64,000 nucleotides of DNA, taken from NCBI RefSeq assembly GCF_900103825.1, contig NZ_FNIF01000008.1:124001-188000 (forward strand), given 5' to 3'. The position numbers were made by a program, and so were the translations under genes. The DNA is from Paenibacillus sp. yr247. Lineage in GTDB: Bacteria; Bacillota; Bacilli; Paenibacillales; NBRC-103111. Below, piece after piece: positions 48,546 to 58,102 of the stretch; positions within the stretch are counted from its first letter, which is position 1; each line of letters begins with the position of its first letter. The notes beneath the pieces were generated by a model that did no database searches, was not told where the DNA came from, and was given only the letters and a program-made list of their open reading frames with translations.

Positions 48546-48902
48546 ATGAAAATAACAAAAGGTTTACTATTGATTCTAAGTTTGGTATTAGTTCTTTCAG
48601 CTTGCTCTACAAAATCCGTATCTACGACAGACGGTGCAAAAAAAATGCAGAGCATCCTGACAGAAATGCAAAAAAACGTAGAAGCAAATGATGCAGCAAA
48701 AGTAAAAGAAAATGCAGAAGCTCTTGAAAAGAACTGGCAAACATTTGAGGACGATGTGAAAAAGAATCAAGCCGATGTATACGGTAAAGTTGAAGACCCG
48801 CTTGGAGTGATTCAAGCAGGTGTAAAACAAAGTAAATTGGATCAAGCCATTTTGAAGGAACAAATTAATAAATTAAACGAAGCTTTGAAATTAGTAAAAT
48901 AA
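48546..48902 (+). CDS. Lipoprotein related to the FTR1 extracytoplasmic domain
   Basis: 118 residues. Signal peptide with lipobox LSAC (Cys20). The mature part is helical and aligns with the two N-terminal domains of the FTR1 permease next door: NDAAKVKENAEALEKNWQTFE matches NDVQAAKEHIQTFRNSWLEIE in the second domain. Probably an iron-binding or delivery partner on the outer membrane face. GGGGG lies seven bases before ATG, and the gene is 24 bases after the permease. Confidence 0.88.
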   Translation: MKITKGLLLILSLVLVLSACSTKSVSTTDGAKKMQSILTEMQKNVEANDAAKVKENAEALEKNWQTFEDDVKKNQADVYGKVEDPLGVIQAGVKQSKLDQAILKEQINKLNEALKLVK

Positions 48903-48910
48903 GTAATAAA

Positions 48911-48943
48911 GCAAAAAGAGCCTTTTTACAAGGCTCTTTTTGC
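48911..48943. terminator. Bidirectional terminator after the iron-uptake pair
   Basis: GCAAAAAGAGCC/GGCTCTTTTTGC, nine-base loop. It serves this operon and the convergent epimerase operon. Confidence 0.9.
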
Positions 48944-48973
48944 TTTTGCAAAGCTCTTTCGATTTGGAATGAA

Positions 48974-49843
48974 TTACTTATATTTTCGTATAAATGCAAT
49001 AGCGTTCGCGATGTCTTTCTCAGGCTGCTCCCCGACTTCTCGCTCGATTGTCAAGTAACCCGTGTAGCCAATGTCTTGAAGCGCCTGAAAGTAGCGTCCG
49101 AAATTAACATGACCTTCCCCTAAAGCGAGTTCTCGATAATAGGGACCAGATGTCGCGGCCTCGGCGATATGCTCGTGACTCATCGGTTGATAACCTAGTG
49201 AACCATACACTTCACGAGGATCTGCTTGGCGCAGACGAATACCGTCCTTCACATGCGTGTGGACAATATAATCCTTCAACGTTATAACTCCTTGAACTGG
49301 ATCATCACCAGTCACCATCACCATATTCGCTGGATCAAAGTTAACCGAGACGCCATTCGTTGACAAAGCATCAAGAAATCTTTTCAAGTGTGAGGCTGTT
49401 TCCGGACCGGTTTCCACGGCAAAGTAAGCGCCTAAGCTTCTTGCATAAACACCCAGTTCCTCACATGCACGCAGCATCGTTTCATAAATAGGATCATTTG
49501 CTTGCTCAGGTACGACACCTATATGGGTCGTGACGACAGTTGTGCCTAGCTCAACCGCAAGGTCGAGAATACGCTTGGATTTTTCAATCTTGGCCTCATT
49601 CGCTGATTGATCTTGGAAGCCATGACCGCCAAGATCACCACACAAAGCAGAGATACTAAGCCCAAGTGACTCAATGTAAGCTTTCAGCTCCTTACGAGCT
49701 TGGGGCGATAAGTTCGCCGGGTCCATCTCACCTGAAACGGCATAGATCTGTACGCCGTCCGCACCGAGTTCTTTGGCTTTCTTCAAACCGTCCCTTACAC
49801 CAAGACGCAGACTGTCAACCATAATACCAATTGGATTCATCAT
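48974..49843 (-). CDS. Sugar phosphate isomerase/epimerase
   Basis: 289-residue xylose-isomerase-like TIM barrel (AP_endonuc_2). Motifs: LGADGVQIYAVSGEM, VTTHIGVVPE, FAVETGPE, VNFDPANMVM, HTHVKDG and a metal-binding Glu in GYLTIEREVG. Metal-dependent isomerisation or epimerisation of a sugar or inositol derivative. Start at ATGATG; an upstream GTG (49864) overlaps the ribosome region. Third in an operon with a Gfo/Idh dehydrogenase and another epimerase. Confidence 0.9.
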   Translation of the reverse strand: MMNPIGIMVDSLRLGVRDGLKKAKELGADGVQIYAVSGEMDPANLSPQARKELKAYIESLGLSISALCGDLGGHGFQDQSANEAKIEKSKRILDLAVELGTTVVTTHIGVVPEQANDPIYETMLRACEELGVYARSLGAYFAVETGPETASHLKRFLDALSTNGVSVNFDPANMVMVTGDDPVQGVITLKDYIVHTHVKDGIRLRQADPREVYGSLGYQPMSHEHIAEAATSGPYYRELALGEGHVNFGRYFQALQDIGYTGYLTIEREVGEQPEKDIANAIAFIRKYK

Positions 49844-49882
49844 ATTCGTCAACACACCTTTCACATGGTTGAAATCTTCTGC

Positions 49883-50743
49883 CTAACCTATATCTTCCCA
49901 TAGCCTTTTAATATTTTGCAACCCTAAAAGCGTACCGGTTTTGCATTCTTCCATGCCTTCGAATTCCACGGAAATGTAGCCATCATAGCCTGAGCTTTTA
50001 ATAACGCGCAATACTTCTCTCATATCAATATCACCATGACCCACAATGGCGCCGCGCAAATGATTACCATGTAACGTCTGGAACCAGCCCTTACCTGGAT
50101 TCTGGTAGGAAGGACGAAGGTAAAAGTCTTTCACATGGACCATAGAGGCGAAAGGAATGTTATTTTTCACCGCTGCAACGGGATTTTCATCTACACACAT
50201 GAAATTGCCTACATCGAGGGTTGTCCGGAAGTTGGGGCGATCTACTGCTTGAATTAACGCCTGAACCCGCTCACTTTGCTGCACAAAATATCCGTGATTC
50301 TCAACGCTGGTCGTGATGCCGTAAGGCAAAGCATAATCAGCTATTTGACGGCAGGCTTCAGCCATACGTTCAATCTCGATATTGAAATTGCGGATAGAAA
50401 GATCCTCACTTCGCGCTACGTCGTGCCGCATCCTTTGTACGCCAAGTCTTGCAGCTAAATCGACTTCTCCTTTGACCCGTTCAATTTCTTGTTCGTAGGC
50501 CTCTTCAGAATCCGTTAGAAAATTAGCTCCTATCGCATAATTAGATATCTCAATTCCACGAGACTGTGCTTTCTCGCGAATCACATCTGCAAGCTCAAAA
50601 TTCCCCGCTAAATCATACCCGAGCGGTGAAATTTCAACGTGTTCGCCACCCTGATCAGCAATCCAGTCAATAACACCTATAATATCAAGTTCTCCAGACT
50701 TCAGCGCTTGAAATAAACTATATGTACTAACTCCAACTTTCAT
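49883..50743 (-). CDS. Sugar phosphate isomerase/epimerase
   Basis: 286-residue TIM-barrel protein of the same family. Motifs: GEHVEISPLGYDL, TSVENHGYF, TTLDVGNFMCVDENPV, MVHVKDFY and YISVEFEGMEE. Start ATG after GGGAGG. Sits between the Gfo/Idh and the other epimerase; the three proteins probably convert one sugar through oxidised intermediates. Specific substrate unknown. Confidence 0.9.
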   Translation of the reverse strand: MKVGVSTYSLFQALKSGELDIIGVIDWIADQGGEHVEISPLGYDLAGNFELADVIREKAQSRGIEISNYAIGANFLTDSEEAYEQEIERVKGEVDLAARLGVQRMRHDVARSEDLSIRNFNIEIERMAEACRQIADYALPYGITTSVENHGYFVQQSERVQALIQAVDRPNFRTTLDVGNFMCVDENPVAAVKNNIPFASMVHVKDFYLRPSYQNPGKGWFQTLHGNHLRGAIVGHGDIDMREVLRVIKSSGYDGYISVEFEGMEECKTGTLLGLQNIKRLWEDIG

Positions 50744-50768
50744 GTTCGTCCCTCCCCTTCCCCTACCG

Positions 50769-51833
50769 CTATAATCTGATTTCATGCCCTTTGGCTGCTG
50801 ATTCATAAATACCGCAAAGAATCTTCATCATGTTAAGCCCATCTTCAACAGGACTAATTGGTGAATTTCCAGTCCGGCAGCAATTTAAAAAATGACTGAT
50901 CTCATTCTTGAAAGCTTGTGTTATGTTGATAGATTTGGCATCAGTCTGCGGTGTTACATTCAAAATAGTATCAAGCATTTCCGTGACGAATACGAGCTCA
51001 GGCTCCAATTCGACGCCGCCCTTGTCCCCATACAGCTTGACCGCTATTTCATCTTTTTTGGCATGAAGCGTAAAGCTGACATCCACGAGAAGGGAAGCCC
51101 CATTTTCAAACCGAATTAAGGCATTGGCCATATCTTCAACTGTATTCAGATTGACATCATAATCGGCCGCTTTATAAAAGGAAAGATTACGTACATTCGC
51201 ACGATTCCCAAGTTTGTTATAGGTATTGCCACTGACCGAAATCGGCTTCGGTCTGCCCATTAAATACCAACACAAGTCAATGACATGTACACCAATATCG
51301 ATTAAGGGGCCTCCGCCGGAACGTTCCACATCCGCAAACCAGCCTCCCGGATTGCCTAATCGACGGATACAAGAAGCTTTCGCATAATACAATTCTCCCA
51401 GATTGCCGCCATCGATAAAACGCTTAACAAGCTGAGCATTGTCATCATACCTTCGTACAAAACCAACCTGTAAGATGTTCCCAGTTTCACGAACAGCGTC
51501 TTGAATGCGATTGGCCTCTTCTACTGTTTTACATAGTGGTTTCTCTACCAGAACATGTTTGCCCGCACGCAAGGCTGCAATACTAATTTCAGCGTGTGAA
51601 TCGTTCCACGTACAAATGCTTACAGCATCCACTTCAGGATTTGCCAGCAGTTCCCGATAATCCGTGTAAATATGCTCCACCCTATACTTTGTGGCTTTAT
51701 CCTCTGCTCTTTGACGATTCAGATCACATACGGCATACAATTTGGCGTCATCCTGCTTATCATAAGACTCAAAGTGCAGATCAGATATCGAACCTGCACC
51801 GATTACACCAATATTCAACTTGTTCATACTCAT
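50769..51833 (-). CDS. Gfo/Idh/MocA family oxidoreductase
   Basis: 354 residues with the NAD motif IGVIGAGSISDLHFESY, EKP motif HVLVEKPLCKTVEE and GGGPLIDIGVHVIDLCWYLMG. Begins at MSMNKLNIG with GGAGG upstream. First of the operon, 25 bases before the first epimerase. Probably a sugar or inositol dehydrogenase, as in iolG-like operons. Confidence 0.92.
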   Translation of the reverse strand: MSMNKLNIGVIGAGSISDLHFESYDKQDDAKLYAVCDLNRQRAEDKATKYRVEHIYTDYRELLANPEVDAVSICTWNDSHAEISIAALRAGKHVLVEKPLCKTVEEANRIQDAVRETGNILQVGFVRRYDDNAQLVKRFIDGGNLGELYYAKASCIRRLGNPGGWFADVERSGGGPLIDIGVHVIDLCWYLMGRPKPISVSGNTYNKLGNRANVRNLSFYKAADYDVNLNTVEDMANALIRFENGASLLVDVSFTLHAKKDEIAVKLYGDKGGVELEPELVFVTEMLDTILNVTPQTDAKSINITQAFKNEISHFLNCCRTGNSPISPVEDGLNMMKILCGIYESAAKGHEIRL

Positions 51834-51952
51834 AGCAAATTTCTGCCTCCTTCATTGTCATATACAATCAGGATAGCATGGTTTTTGCTGAGGTAGAATG
51901 TATAGGATGAGCATTTTCATGGACTATATGTTCAAAAGAAGGCTTTCATTAA

Positions 51953-52081
51953 CCTACAGAATTCGCAGCAACCGTCAATGCAACCCATTTTCCACCTCAA
52001 CTTAAACACAAGGTTATTTTTGAAGCGTTCAATAAGCTTGAACCGCAAGAAGCCATGTTGCTGATCAATGACCATGATTGA
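51953..52081 (+). pseudogene. DUF2249 domain remnant
   Basis: Plus-strand frame with no start codon (preceded by TAA) reading VNATHFPPQLKHKVIFEAF then NKLEPQEAMLLINDHD and stop. This closely fits the DUF2249 core (PPxLRHxLIFExFDxLxPGExFxLVNDHDP). The rest of the domain, PLYYQ-like, is missing and the frame shifts. It is a decayed gene, previously part of a hemerythrin/DUF2249 type protein. Confidence 0.65.
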
Positions 52082-52202
52082 TGCAAACTTGGGCAGGGCT
52101 GAAAACGGGATGGTCGCGTAAAGGTTTAGAAAGTGAGGCTTATGAAGAGAAGGATAACCAACCCCCAGGAATGAGGCAAGGAAAAGTACCTGTAAATTAA
52201 AC

Positions 52203-52252
52203 AAAAAAGAATGGCAGTCTGAACTTTCGAGTTCTAGACTGCCATTCTTTTT
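52203..52252. terminator. Terminator of odhB
   Basis: AAGAATGGCAGTCT/AGACTGCCATTCTT perfect 14-base arms with an inner GAACT/AGTTC stem; T-runs on both strands. Confidence 0.92.
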
Positions 52253-52271
52253 ATCCATTTAACTGACATGT

Positions 52272-53555
52272 TCAGCCTTCCAGCAGCAGCGATTCGGAAT
52301 CCTCGAGCAGCTCTTTAACCAAGACAAGGAACCGTACCGCTTCGCTGCCGTCGACAATACGGTGGTCATATGACAGAGCGATGTACATCATGGGCCGGTT
52401 TTCCATTCGCTCTTCGTCAATCGCGATCGGGCGCCATTGAATTTTGTGCATGCCCAATATGCCAACCTGAGGCGTGTTCAAAATCGGCGTTGAAAGCAGC
52501 GAACCGAAGACCCCGCCGTTCGTGATTGAGAATGAACCGCCTTGAAGATCGGATAGCTGCAGCGTGTTAGATCGGGCTCTATCGGCCAATTCGACGATTC
52601 GCTTTTCAATTTCAGCGAAGCTGAGCCGGTCGGCCTCACGGATAACGGGGACGACAAGTCCTTCCTTCGCCGCTACGGCGATGCCGATGTCGTAATATTT
52701 CTTTAAGATGATTTGTTCGCCATCAATTTCAGCATTCAGAAGCGGGAAGGCCTTTAACGCGCGGACAACCGCTTTGGTGAAAAAAGACATGAAACCCAGT
52801 CCGACTTCGTGCTTATCCTTGAAAGATTGCTTGCGGCGTTGGCGGATGTCAAGGATGGTCGTCATGTCCACCTCGTTGAACGTCGTCAGCATCGCGGCTG
52901 TCCTCTGAGCTTCAACGAGCCTGCTTGCAATCGTGAGCCGGCGTCTCGACATACGGACAATTTCGATTGGCTTGGCTGCATGGTCAGCTTGCGCCTTACT
53001 GACATTCTCGCCACTGCTTGGCAATGGTGCTGAACGTTGGGAAGATGCTGCAGCCGGAGGCTCCGAGCCGGTGACTGCATCCACCCTTGCCACGTCACTG
53101 CGATGAATTCGGCCATTCAGGTCGCTCGTCGAAACGTGTTGAAGGTCGATGCCGCGCTCCCGCGCCATTTTTCTAGCAGACGGCGTTGCCGCATGCAAGT
53201 TTACATCCGAACGTTTGCCGCCTGCCTCTTCCCCTTGCCGTTGTGATTGAGATTCCGGCTCTCTTACCGTACCTTCGAGTTTCGGCGAATCCGCATTTTT
53301 AGACTTATCGTTAACCGCAGCCCCTTCGCGGATCGTACCAATCACTTCGCCGACTCGTACCGTATCACCACTGTTTTTACGAATTTCGTCAATGACGCCG
53401 GACACCAACGCGCTCACTTCCATGTTCACTTTGTCCGTTTCGAGCTCCAACAGAAGATCGCCTTGCTGAACCGGATCACCGACCTTCACTATCCATGTCG
53501 AGATGGTACCTTCCGTTAACGATTCCCCCATTTCGGGCACTTTGATTTCTGACAT
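52272..53555 (-). CDS. odhB: 2-oxoglutarate dehydrogenase E2, dihydrolipoyllysine succinyltransferase
   Basis: 427 residues. Lipoyl domain ([18 protein letters not shown], lipoyl-lysine K42), linker, peripheral subunit-binding domain ([19 protein letters not shown], about 122-140), and catalytic domain with [12 protein letters not shown] (HxxxDG). Completes the TCA complex with OdhA; the E3 is encoded elsewhere. 14 bases downstream of odhA. Confidence 0.96.
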   Translation of the reverse strand: MSEIKVPEMGESLTEGTISTWIVKVGDPVQQGDLLLELETDKVNMEVSALVSGVIDEIRKNSGDTVRVGEVIGTIREGAAVNDKSKNADSPKLEGTVREPESQSQRQGEEAGGKRSDVNLHAATPSARKMARERGIDLQHVSTSDLNGRIHRSDVARVDAVTGSEPPAAASSQRSAPLPSSGENVSKAQADHAAKPIEIVRMSRRRLTIASRLVEAQRTAAMLTTFNEVDMTTILDIRQRRKQSFKDKHEVGLGFMSFFTKAVVRALKAFPLLNAEIDGEQIILKKYYDIGIAVAAKEGLVVPVIREADRLSFAEIEKRIVELADRARSNTLQLSDLQGGSFSITNGGVFGSLLSTPILNTPQVGILGMHKIQWRPIAIDEERMENRPMMYIALSYDHRIVDGSEAVRFLVLVKELLEDSESLLLEG

Positions 53556-53569
53556 AAGCCTCCCCCTCC

Positions 53570-56428
53570 TTAATGATCATTATCGAATAAGCTTTGGTCC
53601 AACGCGTTTGAAATGATCCGCTGCTGCTCACTTTCATGCACATGGTGAAACCCGCTGGCCGTGCTGGCATGTTCAGACCGACCGATGTACCGGACCGCCG
53701 CACTTTCGGGTACAATTTGACGGAGTTGTTGCTCCATAAACCACCATGCCCCCATATTCTGCGGTTCCTCCTGCAGCCAAACCAGCTCAACAACATTAGA
53801 GAATCTCCGTACGACACTATTAATTTCATTGGCCGGAAACGGATACAATTGCTCTATACGAACGACGTGCAGCCAGTTGTTGTTCTTACCTTCTGATTCT
53901 ATCGCCTCCTCCAGATCAATGGCCACTTTCCCACAGCAGAAGATGAGCCGCTTAACCAGGCTTGTTTCGTTCCCGCTACCAGACTGCTCCAAAACGGGCT
54001 GAAACTTGCCCTCAGCGAAGTCCGACCCTGCAGAAGCGACACGAGGATGGCGAATCAAACTTTTCGGAGCCATGACGATAAGCGGACGAGCCTGTTCGCT
54101 TTCCGTCAACATCGCTTGCTTGCGCAATAGATGGAAGTACTGCGAGGCCCGGGTCAAATTAACGACGGTCCAATTCTCCTCGCCGGACAGCTGCAAATAT
54201 CGCTCGAGACGCGCACTTGAATGCTCGGGCCCTTGTCCTTCATAGCCATGAGGCAGCAACAGTGTGAGACTTGATTTCTGCCTCCATTTGCTGCGTCCAG
54301 CCGCCAGAAATTGATCAATGATGACTTGGGCGGCATTGGCAAAATCACCATATTGCGCCTCCCATATGACAAACGTTTCAGGAGCCAGCACATTGTACCC
54401 GTACTCGAAGCCGAGCACGGATGCTTCTGACAGAGGGCTGTTGTAAATCGCAAACGATGCCCTCGCCTGCGGTATCGCATGCAAGGGGCAAAACGCATCC
54501 CCCGTCATTGCGTCGTGCAGCACGAGATGGCGATGCGCGAATGTCCCGCGCTGTGAATCTTGGCCGCTGAGACGAATCGGCTTCCCTTCCGATAACAGGG
54601 TAGCGAAGGCTAGTGTTTCAGCTAATGCCCAATCCACCTTCCCGCCTTCATCAAAGGCATTGGCCCTCCGCTCCAAAATGCGCTGCAGCTTCGGATACGC
54701 CTTAAAGCCGTCCGGTCTTTTCAGCAGAGCGTCGTTGAGTTCCTTGAGACGATCGAGCTGAACAGCCGTTTCGGGCTCCTTCGATTGGGCTTCCTGTGTG
54801 AGGAGATTCTCACTTCGGCTGCTTTGCGCCTCGCTTTTGTCCCCCTGCTTCATTTCCTCGTAAGCTTTCTGCAAACGCGATATAGCCTCTTGCTTCATTC
54901 GCTCCATGGTTGCTTCGTCCACGATGCCTTCTTGAGCGAGCTTCTTTGCATAAAGTTCACTCACTGTCGGATGGTTGCGCAGCTTGCCATACATGACAGG
55001 CTGTGTCGTCTCTGGATCATCCGATTCGTTGTGCCCATATCTGCGGTAGCCGACCAGATCGATCAAGAAATCCTTGCCGAAGCGGATTCGAAACTCACAA
55101 GCGATACGAACCGCGGTAATGCAAGCTTCCGGATCATCCGCGTTAACGTGAATAATCGGGATTTCGAAACCTTTCGCTAAATCGCTAGCATAATGAGTGG
55201 AGCGTGAGTCCTGGCTATCAGTCGTGAAGCCCAGCCGGTTGTTAACAATGATGTGAATCGTCCCTCCATTACAATATCCCGCCAAACGGGTAAAATTAAG
55301 CGTCTCCGCAACAATGCCCTCACCGGCAAAGGCAGCATCGCCGTGGAGGAGAACCGCTACGGCCTTGCTCGTATCCTGCTTTGGGAATCCGGGATGTTCC
55401 CGGTCTTCCTGTGCGGCACGTGTGAATCCTTCTACCACTGGGTTGACGAATTCCAGATGGCTCGGATTATTCGCCAACACAAGTCTAACTGTCTGACCGC
55501 CTTCCTCCATGTCGTGGTCGGCGCCTAAATGATACTTCACATCGCCGCTCCACCCGTAGTTAATTCCTGTCGATCCTTCTGAGGGCACAATGTCTTTGTT
55601 TGGCGAGTGCTGAAATTCGGCAAAAATTTTACTGTATGGCTTGCCGAGTACGTGTGCCAATGTATTCAAACGCCCGCGGTGGGCCATTCCGAACATGATT
55701 TGGCGACTGCCATGACGTACAAATGAACGGATTGTTTCGTCCAACACGGGTACCAGCGCATCGTTGCCTTCGATCGAAAATCGCTTCTGACCGACAAATG
55801 TAAGATGAAGGAAGCGCTCGAACTGCTCTGTTTCAATGAGCCTCTCCAGCAGCATGGTACGCTCTTCCACCGTTAGCGATTCATTGGTTAAAGCGCCGTT
55901 CTCCACCCGCTTATTCAGCCAATCGCGCTCACTTTCTTCATGCACATGGGTAAATTCATAGGCCATCGTGCCCGTGTACGCTTGATAAAGACGCTCGATA
56001 GCCTCCAGGCTGTTTCTAACATCAGCCGGAGCATTTTCCCAGATGAGGCTGGCGGGGATTGCTTCTAAATCCGCTTGGCTTAAATGGTAAGCAGCCGGCT
56101 CGATCAGCCTAGTTTGCGCTTTAGGACTCAAGCCTTGCGGATCGATGTCCGCTGCTAAATGACCGTACGTACGAATATTCCATACCAGCTTACCGGCAGT
56201 TGCGACTTTCTGCAGCATATTCCAATCAAACCCGCTCTCAGAAACGGAGTTCTGTGTCTTTTCCAAGATTCCTCCAGAAACTGACCCGGGTCCCCCCCAG
56301 TTGCGAAACAGCTCCCTGAACCCTGGATCCACGGATTCAGAATTGGCAGTGTAACGTTCATATTGCTCCATAACATATCCAAGATTAGGGCCTGTGTAAG
56401 CTTGCCAATTACGCTCCTCACGATTCAT
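53570..56428 (-). CDS. odhA: 2-oxoglutarate dehydrogenase E1
   Basis: Thiamine diphosphate-dependent decarboxylase, 952 residues. Motifs: [49 protein letters not shown] (ThDP-binding), and [21 protein letters not shown]. Bacillus-like length without an E2 domain fusion. The start is ATG after GGGAG; the frame reaches 56470. Upstream DNA has an inverted repeat at 56483-56505. Carries the central TCA flux step. Confidence 0.96.
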   Translation of the reverse strand: MNREERNWQAYTGPNLGYVMEQYERYTANSESVDPGFRELFRNWGGPGSVSGGILEKTQNSVSESGFDWNMLQKVATAGKLVWNIRTYGHLAADIDPQGLSPKAQTRLIEPAAYHLSQADLEAIPASLIWENAPADVRNSLEAIERLYQAYTGTMAYEFTHVHEESERDWLNKRVENGALTNESLTVEERTMLLERLIETEQFERFLHLTFVGQKRFSIEGNDALVPVLDETIRSFVRHGSRQIMFGMAHRGRLNTLAHVLGKPYSKIFAEFQHSPNKDIVPSEGSTGINYGWSGDVKYHLGADHDMEEGGQTVRLVLANNPSHLEFVNPVVEGFTRAAQEDREHPGFPKQDTSKAVAVLLHGDAAFAGEGIVAETLNFTRLAGYCNGGTIHIIVNNRLGFTTDSQDSRSTHYASDLAKGFEIPIIHVNADDPEACITAVRIACEFRIRFGKDFLIDLVGYRRYGHNESDDPETTQPVMYGKLRNHPTVSELYAKKLAQEGIVDEATMERMKQEAISRLQKAYEEMKQGDKSEAQSSRSENLLTQEAQSKEPETAVQLDRLKELNDALLKRPDGFKAYPKLQRILERRANAFDEGGKVDWALAETLAFATLLSEGKPIRLSGQDSQRGTFAHRHLVLHDAMTGDAFCPLHAIPQARASFAIYNSPLSEASVLGFEYGYNVLAPETFVIWEAQYGDFANAAQVIIDQFLAAGRSKWRQKSSLTLLLPHGYEGQGPEHSSARLERYLQLSGEENWTVVNLTRASQYFHLLRKQAMLTESEQARPLIVMAPKSLIRHPRVASAGSDFAEGKFQPVLEQSGSGNETSLVKRLIFCCGKVAIDLEEAIESEGKNNNWLHVVRIEQLYPFPANEINSVVRRFSNVVELVWLQEEPQNMGAWWFMEQQLRQIVPESAAVRYIGRSEHASTASGFHHVHESEQQRIISNALDQSLFDNDH

Positions 56429-56754
56429 CTTTAAACTCTCCCTGTGCGGTATTTGATATGGAATCACCAATAAATACGATCTAGATACGAGACACTCGAG
56501 TATCTATGAAATTCTTTAACACTATAATCAACCAATTTTTCATTTTTATTCTTTTCCTAGACATGAATCTTTAACCCGTTCACATTGTCTCCTTGCCTAT
56601 ATATTAAAGAGGGATTTCAAACCATTTCCGTAACGCATTTTAAATTTATGTGTTAACTTGTAATATTTATTATCAAATCCCCCTTTTATGAATTATCTAA
56701 AATTTAAGCTCATGTGCTTCTTGAACATTTATGTTCTTCAGTAATTTGAAGCAA
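56429..56754. other. Gap upstream of odhA
   Basis: AT-rich, no gene seen. AGATACGAG and CTCGAGTATCT (56483-56505) form an imperfect inverted repeat 55 bases upstream of odhA and may be an operator. No clean promoter found. Confidence 0.4.
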
Positions 56755-56801
56755 AAAAATAGAAGCACAACGCGTTTAATAACGTGTTTGTGCCGCTTTT
56801 T
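56755..56801 (-). terminator. Terminator of the quinone oxidoreductase gene
   Basis: GCGGCACAAACACGTT with AACGCGTTGTGCTTCT on the minus strand, then ATTTTTTTG. Very similar to the terminator at 57831-57875. Confidence 0.75.
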
Positions 56802-56806
56802 CACCA

Positions 56807-57775
56807 CTAGGGGATTAACAAAATTTTTCCAGTACTTTTCCTGCTCTCTAAGAGTCTATGGGCTTCTGCACCCTCCCTTAGGGGGAAGCATGTAAGGTTA
56901 TCAATTTGTAGGATCCCTTGTCGCAGCGCATCAAAAAGTTCTTGTGAGCGCTCTATTCTATTCTGCAAGCTGGTCACGTGATTCCATAGATCACCGCCGG
57001 TCAGCGTTTTTGAGGTATCCATGAGCATTCTTGGGTCAATATGAGGCGGATCGCCTCCTGCCATGCCGTAAAAAATGACCGTCCCCTTGGTTTTGGTTGC
57101 AGCGAAACTATCCATTAAAGTTGAGCCTACTGAATCGAACACCGCATCAACACCCTGGTTGCCGCCTGACCAACGGATGATACCTTGTACCCAATCACTT
57201 TCGTAGCTTAATACTTTATCAGCACCGGCCTTTAATGCGACTTCCCTTTTGGCATCCGAAGAGGTCAAACCGATGACTCTTGCCCCTTTGCTCTTACTTA
57301 ATTGTGTCAAAATCTGCCCGACACCGCCTGCTGCGGCGTGAACGACAAGTTCGTCTCCAGCTTGTACGTTATAGCTGTCGTTCACTAAGTAATGCGCCGT
57401 CATTCCCTGAAGCAAAATACCTGCCGCGTGTTCGAAGCTGATATCCGTTGGCAAAGGAATAGCTCGGTCTATCGGTATTGCAACTAACTCCGCATTGGCA
57501 AAAGGAACATCGACGAAAGCTATGCGGTCTCCGATTTTGATATGATCCACATTCGAAGCTACTCGCTCAACAACGCCAGCTCCCTCATATCCTAAAATGA
57601 ATGGCGGCTTCCCAGCCAAATGGTAATTCCCTCGTCTCCGATAGATGTCGGCAAAATTCAATCCAATTGCCTTCGTTCTAACCAGTATATGTCCTAATGC
57701 TAGACTTGGCTCTGGAATCTCCGCATAATGCAGGACATCCGGCCCCCCAAATTGTTCAAAAATTAATGCTTTCAT
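56807..57775 (-). CDS. Quinone oxidoreductase / zinc-independent alcohol dehydrogenase family
   Basis: 322-residue MDR protein. AIGLNFADIYRRRGNYH and LGYEGAGVVERV are QOR signatures; cofactor motif VHAAAGGVGQILTQLSKSKGARVIG favours NADPH. The residues for catalytic zinc are absent. Reduces quinones or activated alkenes. No partner genes in an obvious operon. Confidence 0.92.
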   Translation of the reverse strand: MKALIFEQFGGPDVLHYAEIPEPSLALGHILVRTKAIGLNFADIYRRRGNYHLAGKPPFILGYEGAGVVERVASNVDHIKIGDRIAFVDVPFANAELVAIPIDRAIPLPTDISFEHAAGILLQGMTAHYLVNDSYNVQAGDELVVHAAAGGVGQILTQLSKSKGARVIGLTSSDAKREVALKAGADKVLSYESDWVQGIIRWSGGNQGVDAVFDSVGSTLMDSFAATKTKGTVIFYGMAGGDPPHIDPRMLMDTSKTLTGGDLWNHVTSLQNRIERSQELFDALRQGILQIDNLTCFPLREGAEAHRLLESRKSTGKILLIP

Positions 57776-57830
57776 TACGTACCTCCAACGGGCTAATCTT
57801 GCAAAAAAATTGTATCATATCCCTCATGGC

Positions 57831-57875
57831 AAAAAAAAGCGGCACAACACGTTAGAGTACGTATTGTGCCGCTTT
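57831..57875 (-). terminator. Terminator after the EAL remnant
   Basis: AAAGCGGCACAA/TTGTGCCGCTTT perfect 12-base arms around a 16-base loop, eight T after on the minus strand. Confidence 0.88.
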
Positions 57876-57887
57876 GGAAGATTCAGC

Positions 57888-58082
57888 TTATTTCATATCG
57901 TCGATAATATTCACCTGCTTGGGTAACAAGGCATATTCAGCGGGCTTATTAATATAATACCCTTGTATTCCCCAACAATTCATTTCTCTTAACATCCTAT
58001 ATTGTTCGTACGTTATCTTGATAATACAATGATAATCGTGTTTTGAATTAATCTGCCCGCCAAGTTCCTCGACTATTGTTTT
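57888..58082 (-). pseudogene. C-terminal remnant of an EAL-domain protein
   Basis: Minus-strand frame with no start codon (preceded by TGA). It reads EELGGQINSK... ITYEQYRMLREMNCWGIQG then YYINKPAEYALLPKQVNIID and stop. The pattern EQxxxLxExxCxxxQGYYxxKP is the end of the cyclic-di-GMP phosphodiesterase EAL domain. The rest of the gene is absent, so this is a truncated pseudogene; its terminator survives. Confidence 0.6.
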
Positions 58083-58102
58083 TCATTTGTTCAATGTTTA
58101 TT

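Noticed and set aside
51932-52258. 108-codon minus-strand frame
   Set aside because: It runs opposite to a DUF2249 remnant that explains the sequence on the plus strand, and it starts inside a terminator.
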